Of a stretch of DNA of 64,000 bases, positions 55,666 to 63,889 are shown in pieces. Position 1 is the first letter of the stretch, and every line of letters starts with the position of its first letter. The notes under the pieces are model-generated. The model was not told where the DNA came from, searched no databases, and worked only from the letters and a program-made list of their open reading frames with translations. The translations under genes and the position numbers were made by a program. Origin of the DNA: SAR324 cluster bacterium (lineage in GTDB: Bacteria; SAR324; NAC60-12); NCBI GenBank assembly GCA_015231885.1, contig JADGAT010000008.1, positions 23,104 to 87,103 on the forward strand, written 5' to 3'.

Positions 55666-57225
55666 CTATTTTTTTTCACCAGGCGCTGCGACAGATGAGG
55701 ATTCGGGAGTATAGTCTTCATCAAACTCAACAAACAGATCATTGAATAAGTCATCAGTACTGTCTTCCTCTGCTGCCTGCTCAGTGATATCTGGCAGGGG
55801 TTTTCCGTCAACAAATGCATCAATGACCAGTTGGAAGGAAAGGAAGTCCTGAAACTCACCAAACACCAGGTATTGATCATTTTCTGGAATATATTCACAA
55901 CGGTTGATCCTCATTTTGAGAGGGCCAATGTTCTTTTTATCGAGTCCCATTTTCTCAAAGAGAGTTCCTGCGCTGAAATAAATTGATGTGGCGTGAACAA
56001 GAGGTAAATTTTTATAAAACAGCAGCCCATCTTTGCGCATTTTTTCAATGGTTATGGAATCACGATAAGCCAGCATGATTCTTGTACTTAAATAAAGGCC
56101 GACATCTTTCGATGTTCCTTCGTGATCACGGACTTTACTTCCAAAACTTTTTAATACTTTTTCTATGCGAAGAACCAGTTTTTGCGGATCTACTGGCTTC
56201 AATACAATATCCTGAATCAGGGGTAAATACTGTTCCGGAATTTTTGGATTTTTTTGTTTGGTGGCAATCATCACTGAAGAATAGTTTTTCTGGATTTTAT
56301 CCATTGCCAAACCAATGTTTTTCTGGATGTCAGCGGTATCCAAAAACAGCAGATCGACTGGCGATTGCCCCAACTTATTCAAAACATCATTTCCGTTTTT
56401 TGCAAAAATCAACTCATAGGGTGTGTATTGCAGGGCGGATTGGTAGAGTTTCCTTGATTTTTCATCATCACAGCCTATCAAGATACGTGCTTTGTTTAAA
56501 AAGGCAGAATCCCCTCCCTTGGTGTGACGTTCGATAAACTGGTCCAATTCTTTTTTGATGGGAGCAATGGAATTATTGGCAAAAAGCGTGGTGATTTTGT
56601 AACTGCCTTCTTTTGCAGGGGTGCAGTTGCCGACCCGCAGATCAATGCGTTTCGCATTGTCAGCCGTTAATCCCAGTTTACTGTAAAGCACCTGCCCTTT
56701 GAAAAAGATCTTTGTCCCAACCGGCAATGCCATCGGAAGAAACAGCACCATCCCATGTTTGCTGATTTTATAGACAATGGCATTTCGACGGAACCCGACC
56801 AGAAAGACGGACTCTTTCATATGATCCATGGTTTTCCCCTTTGCCATGGAAATTCTTCGGTTTTTCCGATGTTGCTCAACGGCGGAGGTCACGGCATCAT
56901 GGAAATCCAGTTGGCTGAAAGGCTTAGGCAGGTTGCCAACAATCCCTCGACTGATCATTTCCAGTTCGGCAAGGTCTTCTGGATTGCTGGAAATAACGAG
57001 GACGGGAATGTACAAATAGCGTTTGAGCAGCTCCTGCATGAACTGGGCAAGAGGCATTGGGTTTTGGTCTGTATCAAACAAGACCAAATTCACTGTTTTT
57101 TTGGACAGGCTCTCCAGAGTCTCCTCCGGATTGAAGCTATGGTCTGATTCGAACTTTCTTTCTGAAAACTCTTTAATCCATTTATGGGTCTGTTTATCCT
57201 GGCTAACCAGCTTGATGCTTATCAT
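55666..57225 (-). CDS. Double-receiver protein with PilZ-like segments
   Basis: 519 residues, cytoplasmic. An N-terminal receiver-like domain (about 1-120) has phosphosite VNLVLFDTDQNP and switch Lys GNLPKPFS. A beta-rich, PilZ-like domain follows (about 130-235, SVFLVGFRRNAIVYKISKHG). A second receiver (about 245-365) has the acidic pair LIGCDDEKS, site LLFLDTADI and DIVLKPVDP. A second beta-rich domain and an acidic tail close the protein. The canonical RxxxR of PilZ is not clear, so c-di-GMP binding is uncertain. Operon partners are not evident: it lies between the ATP-grasp operon and lutABC. Confidence 0.65.
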   Translation of the reverse strand: MISIKLVSQDKQTHKWIKEFSERKFESDHSFNPEETLESLSKKTVNLVLFDTDQNPMPLAQFMQELLKRYLYIPVLVISSNPEDLAELEMISRGIVGNLPKPFSQLDFHDAVTSAVEQHRKNRRISMAKGKTMDHMKESVFLVGFRRNAIVYKISKHGMVLFLPMALPVGTKIFFKGQVLYSKLGLTADNAKRIDLRVGNCTPAKEGSYKITTLFANNSIAPIKKELDQFIERHTKGGDSAFLNKARILIGCDDEKSRKLYQSALQYTPYELIFAKNGNDVLNKLGQSPVDLLFLDTADIQKNIGLAMDKIQKNYSSVMIATKQKNPKIPEQYLPLIQDIVLKPVDPQKLVLRIEKVLKSFGSKVRDHEGTSKDVGLYLSTRIMLAYRDSITIEKMRKDGLLFYKNLPLVHATSIYFSAGTLFEKMGLDKKNIGPLKMRINRCEYIPENDQYLVFGEFQDFLSFQLVIDAFVDGKPLPDITEQAAEEDSTDDLFNDLFVEFDEDYTPESSSVAAPGEKK

Positions 57226-57331
57226 AACAACTCACAGAAATGACTCAGAAATCAATATACCGTTCAGAGGTATTCTGTATGGTTGATGCAAGAAGTGTTC
57301 TCAGGTTTCCGATATGACGGGTTTTCTTGAC

Positions 57332-57955
57332 TTAGCCGATCAGGTAAACAGTTAAGGAACGAGGCCCATGGGCACCAATGACCAGCGCCTGCTCAATATC
57401 AGCGGTTTTGGACGGGCCTGCGATGAAACAGCCATAATATGCGGAATCAAATGAAAGGCGAGCATAAGCCTGATGCATATTTTGGACGATTTCTTGGCGT
57501 GGAACCGTCAGGATGAGGTGTTGGGTCAGGAATAAAACTGCCTGTTGAGCAACAAAACGACTGTCGATCCATATTGCTCCATTTTCGGCAACACCAAACT
57601 GTCCCTGCATGATACATAGATCCACTTTCTCAAAAGAATGAGGATCATCCTGCTCATTCACTTCCATCCATTCTTTGCCTGAACCCTTTTGGGAAGCTGA
57701 AAAGTTCCAATTCGGCTCCAGGTTACATAAAATATTTGCTTCCCGAAACAATTCATGCTTTTCAATCTGTTGAGCACATTCTTTCAAATCGGCACAAATC
57801 ACGGGTGTGCCGGCAACCACTTGAACCGACTCGATGAATTGCTCAACGGGATCATCAAACAAAACGGCCTGATCGAATGACCCGGGATGCTGTAATTCTG
57901 GAGCGTTGTTTTGCGCATTTCTTAATGCTTGTAAGATATAATTTCGACTACTCAT
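57332..57955 (-). CDS. lutC: LutC-like LUD-domain protein of lactate utilisation
   Basis: 207 residues. The LUD fold is seen in VDLCIMQGQFGVAENGAIWI and the C-terminal CFIAGPSKTADIEQALVIGA followed by HGPRSLTVYLIG. LutC is the third subunit of the LutABC L-lactate dehydrogenase complex in the cytoplasm. The start overlaps the end of lutB by 8 bp, as expected for a lutABC operon. Confidence 0.9.
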   Translation of the reverse strand: MSSRNYILQALRNAQNNAPELQHPGSFDQAVLFDDPVEQFIESVQVVAGTPVICADLKECAQQIEKHELFREANILCNLEPNWNFSASQKGSGKEWMEVNEQDDPHSFEKVDLCIMQGQFGVAENGAIWIDSRFVAQQAVLFLTQHLILTVPRQEIVQNMHQAYARLSFDSAYYGCFIAGPSKTADIEQALVIGAHGPRSLTVYLIG

Positions 57956-59336
57956 GGCCCTTCATTTTTTGGAATTGTTGGCGAAAACTTTCTTTAGGAA
58001 TGGGAGGCAGGTCTCTTTGCTTGCCCCAGGCACCTGTTAATTTTGCAATCACACCGACAGGAAGCAAGCTCATGACTCCCCGAAACACATTTCCCCCCAA
58101 CGTGTATACTCCTGGGAATGTAAACATTTTGCCCATGCCTCCCAGTATCAAACGTTTTGCAGGAGAAACAACTCCTGCGTTATACAATTTCTGGCGCCAG
58201 AGCAGAATTTGTTCATGGAGATTTATTTTGACAGGGCACACATTTGAACAGGACCCGCAAAGACTGGAGGCAAACGGAAGAGTATGGTATTTTTCTAAAG
58301 AACGGTGAGGAGCCAAATTGATTCCAATGGGGCCCGGAATCGTATAGCCATAACTGTAGCCCCCGCTTCTGCGGTAAACAGGGCAAGTATTCAAGCAGGC
58401 GCCGCAGCGTATGCAGGAAAGGGATCGGCGGAATTCGTTTTGTGCATAATGTCCGGTGCGTCCATTGTCTACGATGACGACATGCATTTCACTGCCTGGG
58501 CGCGGTCCAAGAAAATGAGAAGTGTAGGAAGTGACAGGCTGGCCTGTCGCAGAGCGAGCGAGCAGCCGGAGAAAAACACTCAGATCTTCTGGAGTGGGAA
58601 CCAGCTTTTCCAATCCCATGGCTGCAATATGAAGTGGAGGAAGGGCCGTGCCCAAGTCCGCATTGCCTTCATTGGTGCAGACAACAAATCCGCCTGTTGA
58701 AGCAATGGCAAAGTTCACTCCCGTAATTCCCGCATCGGCTGCAATAAATTTTTCTCGCAGATGCCCTCGCGCGGCATGGGTCAAACGGGTTGGGTCCGAT
58801 TCACCTTTGGGAGTGTTCAGCTTCTCATGAAACAGTTCACCCACTTCATGCCGGTTTTTATGAATTGCCGGCAACACAATGTGGCTGGGTGGCTCATTTG
58901 CCAGTTGAACAATCCGTTCCCCAAGGTCTGTATCAATAACGTCCATTCCCTTTTCAATCAGATAGTCATTGAGGTGGCACTCTTCGGTCAGCATGGATTT
59001 GCTCTTAACCACACGCTGCACATTGTGTTTCGAGAGAATTTCATGAATAATCCGGTTGTGCTCTTCTCCATCTTTTGCCCAGTGCACCTGAATTCCCCGT
59101 TTGTTTGCTTCGGTTTCAAACTGTTCCAGATAAGTTGGAAGCTTGGACAACGTGTACGTTTTGATACGAGAAGCATGCTCCCGCAATGCTTCCCATTCTT
59201 TTACACCCAATGCTGCTTTATCGCGCTTTTCGCGGACAAACCAGAGAGCCTGATCGTGCCAGTGCGCACGTTTCATATTACTCAGAAATGCTTCTGCCTG
59301 TTGAGGATGGTTGGATTGGATGGTTGCTTCTGTCAT
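57948..59336 (-). CDS. lutB: LutB-like iron-sulfur protein of lactate utilisation
   Basis: 462 residues from the ATG at 59336, which overlaps the lutA stop as ATGA; an open frame extends upstream to 59426 inside lutA but is not needed. The LUD domain (KSKSMLTEECHLNDYLIEKG, DAGITGVNFAIASTGGFVVC) precedes two 4Fe-4S motifs, CIRCGACLNTCPVYRR and CGSCSNVCPVKINLHEQIL. LutB carries electrons from lactate within LutABC. Gene order lutA-lutB-lutC with overlaps is the standard arrangement. Confidence 0.93.
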   Translation of the reverse strand: MTEATIQSNHPQQAEAFLSNMKRAHWHDQALWFVREKRDKAALGVKEWEALREHASRIKTYTLSKLPTYLEQFETEANKRGIQVHWAKDGEEHNRIIHEILSKHNVQRVVKSKSMLTEECHLNDYLIEKGMDVIDTDLGERIVQLANEPPSHIVLPAIHKNRHEVGELFHEKLNTPKGESDPTRLTHAARGHLREKFIAADAGITGVNFAIASTGGFVVCTNEGNADLGTALPPLHIAAMGLEKLVPTPEDLSVFLRLLARSATGQPVTSYTSHFLGPRPGSEMHVVIVDNGRTGHYAQNEFRRSLSCIRCGACLNTCPVYRRSGGYSYGYTIPGPIGINLAPHRSLEKYHTLPFASSLCGSCSNVCPVKINLHEQILLWRQKLYNAGVVSPAKRLILGGMGKMFTFPGVYTLGGNVFRGVMSLLPVGVIAKLTGAWGKQRDLPPIPKESFRQQFQKMKGHE

Positions 59337-60079
59337 TGGACGGTTCCTGCAAGAATTTCTGCAATATGTAAGGGTTTGATAGCTTTTCTCTGTCTGGAAA
59401 GCAAACCTCCGAGATGCATGAGACAACTCACATCAGCACCAGTGATGTATTCTGCGCCCGTTTCTTCATAATCGGCAATCCGATCATTTCCCATCGCACA
59501 GCTCATGGCTTCTTCCAGTACAGAAAATGTTCCTCCAAAGCCGCAGCATTCGTCAAGCCGCTTGGGATAGACCAATTCAATTTCATTGACCATCTCCAGG
59601 AGCATGTGCAGCTTCGAATCTTTTTCAATCATCAATTCACTGGGTTTGCCTGTGTTCAATTCTCTTAACCCATGGCAGCTTTGATGCACAACCACCCGGT
59701 GCGGGAAGGATACATCGAGTTTCGAGACTTTGGCATGGTCTACTAAAAATTCACAAAGCTCAAAAATTCTGGTTTTTAAGGTTTCATAATCGTTATTGTT
59801 TCCAACGATATGTTCATAGTGGTTGCGAACCATCGACACACAACTCCCGGAAGGAGAGACAACCATCTCATAGTTCCGAAATGTTTTTAAAAAATGTTCG
59901 GCAACCGACTTGCATTCTTTGGAGGCTCCGCTGTTGAACATCGGCTGGCCGCAACAGGTCTGAGCTTGGGGATAATCCACCTCGTACCCATGCTTTTCGA
60001 GAATCTGAACTGTAGCAATTCCCACATGAGGGTACAGCTGATCAATGTAGCAAGGGATAAAAAGTCCTATTTTCATCAC
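59333..60079 (-). CDS. lutA: LutA-like CCG-domain protein of lactate utilisation
   Basis: 248 residues. It has two CCG (cysteine-rich) domains: TCCGQPMFNSG near residue 42 and ECCGFGGTFSV near 165, each preceded by an upstream Cys/Gly segment (FIPCYIDQLYPHVG, HQSCHGLRELN). These bind iron-sulfur clusters of the LutABC lactate-oxidising complex, related to the GlcF/heterodisulfide reductase family. First gene of the operon. It is divergent from pckA, with 506 bp between the two starts. Confidence 0.93.
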   Translation of the reverse strand: MMKIGLFIPCYIDQLYPHVGIATVQILEKHGYEVDYPQAQTCCGQPMFNSGASKECKSVAEHFLKTFRNYEMVVSPSGSCVSMVRNHYEHIVGNNNDYETLKTRIFELCEFLVDHAKVSKLDVSFPHRVVVHQSCHGLRELNTGKPSELMIEKDSKLHMLLEMVNEIELVYPKRLDECCGFGGTFSVLEEAMSCAMGNDRIADYEETGAEYITGADVSCLMHLGGLLSRQRKAIKPLHIAEILAGTVQ

Positions 60080-60585
60080 TATTTTCAGGGATTGGTTAAC
60101 GGTTGATTTACAGATGCTTTACAAATACTGTAGAATGTTCCTGTCCGCTTTGCAAGTACATTGTCGCAAACAACACAACGGTACCGTTGACTATTTTTCA
60201 GATTACACCAAAAACATACTGAAATTATTGATTTTATATAAAATACGAGCGGATCGTGTAGTGCTCTCAATAAGACAATTTGATTGTGCCGATCAGCATA
60301 TTTTCAGTCCAGCAGAATCCTGAAATTTGCCGGCAATTAAAAGGCAGCCCCATTGACAAGGTGAAAAAAACGTTCAAGTCCTTCTAAATAAGCCAACATT
60401 CAACTTGAGATTTCAAACTTAAACGATATATTTTGAGATTACTGTTTTACAGTCCTCCACCTCGTGGAGCATATTGAAGCAAATATTCACTCAACCCATT
60501 ACCGGCAGCAGGCAATCGGTTGGTTTGGTTTTTTCTTAAAATCCCGATCTTGGGGAATTGGCAACTTTATTAATGATAAGGAATT
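60080..60585. other. Divergent lutA-pckA regulatory region
   Basis: About 500 bp that must carry the promoters of leftward lutABC and rightward pckA. Apart from the palindrome listed separately and the ribosome site AAGGAATT just before pckA, I could not define promoters; several AT-rich stretches (for example around 60230-60245) are candidates. No ORF in it looks real. No riboswitch-like or repeat-element structure was seen. Confidence 0.4.
60177..60190. promoter_or_regulatory. Perfect 14-bp palindrome, possible operator
   Basis: CAACGGTACCGTTG is perfectly self-complementary and lies 98 bp upstream of the lutA start, in the shared lutA/pckA region. It could bind a dimeric regulator of lactate use. 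It does not match the GntR-type LldR/LutR sites I know, and a 14-bp palindrome can occur by chance. Confidence 0.25.
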
Positions 60586-62190
60586 ATGGCTAATATAGAC
60601 TTAACAAAATATGATATCACTGGAGTAACCGATATTGTTTACAATCCATCCTATGATATGCTTTATGAAGAAGAACTGAAACCTGGACTGGAAGGTTTTG
60701 AAAAAGCACAAAAAACAGAATTGGGCGCTCTCAATGTAATGACGGGGATTTTTACCGGTCGTTCTCCAAAGGATAAATTTACTGTAAAAGACGCGACTTC
60801 CGACAAGCACTATTGGTGGACCACTCCTGGATCCCCCAATGACAATAAGCCTATTACCCCAGAAGCCTGGAAGGATTTGAAGGCCCTTGTTGTTGATCGA
60901 CTTTCCGGCAACAGATTGTTTGTTGTGGATACCTTTTGTGGTGCTAATGCAGACACACGCTTGAAAATTCGTTTCATCATGGAAGTTGCCTGGCAGGCAC
61001 ATTTTGTGACCAACATGTTCCTCCGTCCAAGCAAAGAAGAGTTGGAAAACTATGGAGAACCTGATTTTGTTGTGATGAATGGTTCCAAAACCACCAATCC
61101 CAAGTGGAAAGAGCATGGCATGAACTCCGAGGTTTTCACGGCATTCAACCTGACTGAAAAAATGCAGGTGATTGGTGGAACCTGGTACGGTGGTGAGATG
61201 AAAAAAGGAATGTTTGCCATGATGAACTACTACCTCCCACTAAAAGGAATTGCCTCCATGCACTGTTCTGCCAACATGGGCAGCAATGGTGAAGTGGCTA
61301 TTTTCTTTGGACTGTCCGGGACTGGGAAAACCACGTTGTCCACTGATCCTAAGCGCCAGTTAATTGGTGATGATGAGCATGGTTGGGATGATGATGGAAT
61401 TTTCAACTTTGAGGGCGGATGTTATGCAAAGACCATCAACCTTGATAAAGAATCCGAGCCAGACATCTATGCCGCCATCAAACGTGATGCTCTCTTAGAA
61501 AATGTTACTGTGGATGCAAACGGAAAAATTGATTTTGATGATGGTTCTGTCACACAAAATACCCGTGTTTCTTATCCGATCCATCATATTGAAAACATTG
61601 TTAAGCCTGTTTCCAAAGGTGGTCATGCCAATAAGGTGATCTTCTTGTCTGCGGATGCTTTTGGTGTATTGCCTCCTGTTTCCAAATTGACTCCTGAGCA
61701 AACCAAGTATCATTTCCTCTCAGGATTTACTGCAAAACTGGCTGGAACTGAGCGTGGTGTGACTGAGCCTCAGCCCACTTTCTCTGCTTGTTTTGGTGCG
61801 GCCTTCTTGAGCCTGCATCCCACCAAGTACGGAGAAGAGCTGGTCAAGAAAATGGAAGCTCATGGTGCGCAGGCTTATCTGGTCAACACAGGCTGGAATG
61901 GTTCTGGAAAACGAATCTCCATTAAAGACACTCGTGGTATCATTGATGCGATTCTTGATGGATCCATTGATAAGGCAGAAACCAAGCAGATCCCTGTCTT
62001 TAATTTAGAAGTGCCCACTGCTCTTCATGACGTGGATCCAAAAATTCTTGATCCTCGTGATACCTATGCAAATCCTTCCGAATGGGATGAAAAGGCAAAA
62101 GACCTGGCTTCTCGATTCATCAAAAATTTCGAGAAGTACACAGATAATGAAGAAGGAAAAGGCTTAGTTGCAGCAGGACCTCAACTGTAA
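60586..62190 (+). CDS. pckA: Phosphoenolpyruvate carboxykinase (ATP)
   Basis: 534 residues, normal length. Diagnostic motifs: [21 protein letters not shown], the P-loop [11 protein letters not shown] (from residue 242), the kinase-2 [20 protein letters not shown], and [11 protein letters not shown] near the end. The ATP-dependent enzyme converts oxaloacetate to PEP for gluconeogenesis, or runs in reverse in fermentation. Next to lutABC it fits growth on lactate and other C3/C4 acids through gluconeogenesis. AAGGAATT precedes the ATG. A strong hairpin follows the stop. Confidence 0.97.
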   Translation: MANIDLTKYDITGVTDIVYNPSYDMLYEEELKPGLEGFEKAQKTELGALNVMTGIFTGRSPKDKFTVKDATSDKHYWWTTPGSPNDNKPITPEAWKDLKALVVDRLSGNRLFVVDTFCGANADTRLKIRFIMEVAWQAHFVTNMFLRPSKEELENYGEPDFVVMNGSKTTNPKWKEHGMNSEVFTAFNLTEKMQVIGGTWYGGEMKKGMFAMMNYYLPLKGIASMHCSANMGSNGEVAIFFGLSGTGKTTLSTDPKRQLIGDDEHGWDDDGIFNFEGGCYAKTINLDKESEPDIYAAIKRDALLENVTVDANGKIDFDDGSVTQNTRVSYPIHHIENIVKPVSKGGHANKVIFLSADAFGVLPPVSKLTPEQTKYHFLSGFTAKLAGTERGVTEPQPTFSACFGAAFLSLHPTKYGEELVKKMEAHGAQAYLVNTGWNGSGKRISIKDTRGIIDAILDGSIDKAETKQIPVFNLEVPTALHDVDPKILDPRDTYANPSEWDEKAKDLASRFIKNFEKYTDNEEGKGLVAAGPQL

Positions 62191-62209
62191 TTTAATCCAT
62201 AAAGACCAA

Positions 62210-62238
62210 GCAGCCTTTTTGAACTCCAAAAAGGCTGC
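62210..62238 (+). terminator. Hairpin behind pckA
   Basis: GCAGCCTTTTT and AAAAAGGCTGC form a perfect 11-bp stem with a 7-base loop, 20 bp after the pckA stop. There is no T-run after the stem (TGCCTTCAC), so it is not a classic intrinsic terminator. The T5/A5 part of the stem may still act in termination or mRNA stability. Confidence 0.6.
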
Positions 62239-62296
62239 TGCCTTCACACCTGAATTTCAAATCCCCCAGTTATTCCCTCTTTTCTAATTTCACTTA

Positions 62297-62452
62297 GGAA
62301 GGCGAAAATAATAACATGTGAAAGTTACGCAGGATTTTCATCGAGGTTCAATGAGCTTTATCGGGCGCACAGCAAGCGATGTCACTGGTAAAGCAACGCA
62401 GAAGATTGTTGAAAAGAAAAGTAGATTTGCTAAGTTATTGTTTGAGCATTCC
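62297..62452. repeat. TWA-flanked inverted-repeat element, subfamily 1 (copy H)
   Basis: 156 bp in inverse orientation to copy E, ends GGAAGGCGAAAATAATAAC and (opposite strand) GGAATGCTCAAACAATAAC, flanked by TTA at 62294-62296 and 62453-62455. The central palindrome is altered (CAGCAAGCGATG). It fills the space between the pckA hairpin and ndk and ends 22 bp before the ndk ATG. Confidence 0.9.
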
Positions 62453-62474
62453 TTATTACAAAAAATAGGAAAAC

Positions 62475-62906
62475 ATGGCAAAAGAACGTACTCTTTCTAT
62501 CATCAAGCCAGATGGTGTGCGCCGGAACCTGGTTGGTACCGTCGTCAACCGTTTTGAAAGCAATGGATTGCAAGTCATTGGAATGAAAATGATTCACCTC
62601 TCACAAAAAGAAGCTGAAGGATTTTATGCGGTGCACAAAGAACGGCCTTTTTTTGGCAGCCTCGTTGACTACATGACCTCGGGTCCCATTGTTGTCCAGG
62701 TTCTCGAAGGAGAAAGTGCTATCTCAAAAAATCGAGAAATCATGGGAGCAACAAACCCTGAACAAGCCGCTGAAGGCACCATCCGAAAAGAATTTGCCGT
62801 CAGTCTCGAACAAAATACAGTGCATGGCTCCGATGCGCCGGAAACCGCAGCAACGGAAATTGCCTACTTCTTTTCCGAAACAGAGTTGGTCAATCCCGTT
62901 CTCTGA
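62475..62906 (+). CDS. ndk: Nucleoside diphosphate kinase
   Basis: 143 residues, the usual bacterial length. Motifs: [18 protein letters not shown], the phosphate-binding [19 protein letters not shown] and the active-site H117 in [12 protein letters not shown]. It equilibrates nucleoside di- and triphosphates in the cytoplasm. The ribosome site is weak (ATAGGAAAAC). Repeat copy H lies immediately upstream, so the promoter must be within or before it. Confidence 0.97.
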   Translation: MAKERTLSIIKPDGVRRNLVGTVVNRFESNGLQVIGMKMIHLSQKEAEGFYAVHKERPFFGSLVDYMTSGPIVVQVLEGESAISKNREIMGATNPEQAAEGTIRKEFAVSLEQNTVHGSDAPETAATEIAYFFSETELVNPVL

Positions 62907-62938
62907 ATCCCCTGCATGCGCTCCTCCGTCCCCCCTGT

Positions 62939-62955
62939 CCCCCTTTTAAAGGGGG
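62939..62955. repeat. CCCCCTTTTAAAGGGGG palindrome
   Basis: A 17-bp palindrome in a C-rich spacer (CCTCCGTCCCCCCTGTCC precedes it) between the convergent ndk and small-protein genes. Similar C-rich/G-rich palindromes are common intergenic repeats. A degenerate relative may exist near 42360-42400. It could help terminate both convergent transcripts. Confidence 0.4.
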
Positions 62956-62978
62956 AAGAGGCTAAACTACATGACTTC

Positions 62979-63146
62979 TTAAATGTCCACCAGCGATTCG
63001 TAAGAATCCCACTTTTCTTCTCCAATCACAGAACGATTCAACTCCTCTTGAGGAGGTAAAACTTTGATTTGCTTTCCCTCTTCTAAAAACTGTTTCATGG
63101 ATGCTTGAATCTCTTCTCGTGTGATGGTTTGAATGCTGTTTTTCAT
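62979..63146 (-). CDS. Small protein (55 residues) behind a CIRCE-like operator
   Basis: About 55 residues from the ATG at 63144-63146 (MKNSIQTITREEIQASMKQF), chosen for the strong AGGAGG five bases upstream. The open frame extends back to 63200 but that part overlaps the operator. It is charged and helical, with no Cys, membrane segment or known domain; the end is KWDSYESLVDI. The N-terminal pattern of a short amphipathic helix followed by an acidic tail resembles small antitoxin-like or adaptor proteins, but no toxin gene is adjacent. Confidence 0.6.
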   Translation of the reverse strand: MKNSIQTITREEIQASMKQFLEEGKQIKVLPPQEELNRSVIGEEKWDSYESLVDI

Positions 63147-63187
63147 AATGCCTCCTGAATCATCTAATAATGTTTCCATGAAGAAGT

Positions 63188-63226
63188 TTATCACTAGCAC
63201 TCTTTGAATTTGAGTGCTAGTGATAA
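63188..63226. promoter_or_regulatory. CIRCE-like inverted repeat (HrcA-type operator)
   Basis: Two perfect 15-base arms, TTATCACTAGCACTC and GAGTGCTAGTGATAA, are separated by nine bases. The inner parts match the CIRCE consensus TTAGCACTC-N9-GAGTGCTAA at 8 of 9 positions per arm with the exact spacer. CIRCE is the binding site of the heat-shock repressor HrcA, normally before groESL or dnaK. A further TTATCAC follows, making GTGATAAGTTATCAC (63220-63234). It lies 42-80 bp upstream of the small-protein start. Confidence 0.7.
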
Positions 63227-63529
63227 GTTATCACATATTTATAAGGTGTCAATCCTTTAAATAAAAATTTTTTACATTTTTTTTTGGTCGGATTAAAGTC
63301 AAATCTTGAGAAAAATTCCGTAAAAAATAAAAATTGATATTTTCTTTAATGTATTTTATATTAACATAATTGATAATATTTAAACATTGAAGAGTCTTAA
63401 ATCTTTAAAAAAATAAGTTTTCTACCATGAAATCACCAAATACAGACACGACGATGGATTAAAATTAAAAACATTGCTCATATCTTAGATTTCACGATAG
63501 CAATAATTTTCAACCTATTCAGGAGGTAC

Positions 63530-63889
63530 ATGAAACTCACATACTATATCAACGAGGATGTGTGCATCATGAGCATTGAAGAGCAGTTGATTCTAGATCA
63601 AATTGAAAATTTCAAAACAGAAACAGAAGAAATGCTGAAGAAAGATCAGCCTCAGGGAATTATTCTTCAATTACACAAAATAACTAAAATCGATTCTTCC
63701 GGAATTGGGGCGATTGTGACTCTTTTCAAAAAATCAGAAAAGTTGCGGATATTATTTTGCATTTGTCGGCCAAATCCTCACGTTGCAGAGCGATTGGAGA
63801 TAACGCGCGTCAATCGAACCATCCCTGTTTATAAAACTGAAGAAGAGGCAATAGCCTATATTGCAGATAATTTAGGAAGGCGAAAATAA
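63530..63889 (+). CDS. STAS-domain protein, anti-sigma factor antagonist type
   Basis: 119 residues. The STAS signature is GIILQLHKITKIDSSGIGAI, with the conserved Ser that RsbW-type kinases phosphorylate (S in DSSG). Such proteins are switched by RsbW-like kinases and SpoIIE phosphatases, both of which exist elsewhere in the window. AGGAGG lies just upstream of the ATG. The last four codons and the stop (GRRK, TAA) lie inside repeat copy I, so the native C-terminus was probably different. The 300 AT-rich bases upstream contain the CIRCE-like site and no other feature. Confidence 0.9.
   Translation: MKLTYYINEDVCIMSIEEQLILDQIENFKTETEEMLKKDQPQGIILQLHKITKIDSSGIGAIVTLFKKSEKLRILFCICRPNPHVAERLEITRVNRTIPVYKTEEEAIAYIADNLGRRK

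Noticed and set aside
62318..62557. 79-residue frame upstream of and overlapping ndk
   Set aside because: It is made of repeat copy H plus out-of-frame ndk sequence.
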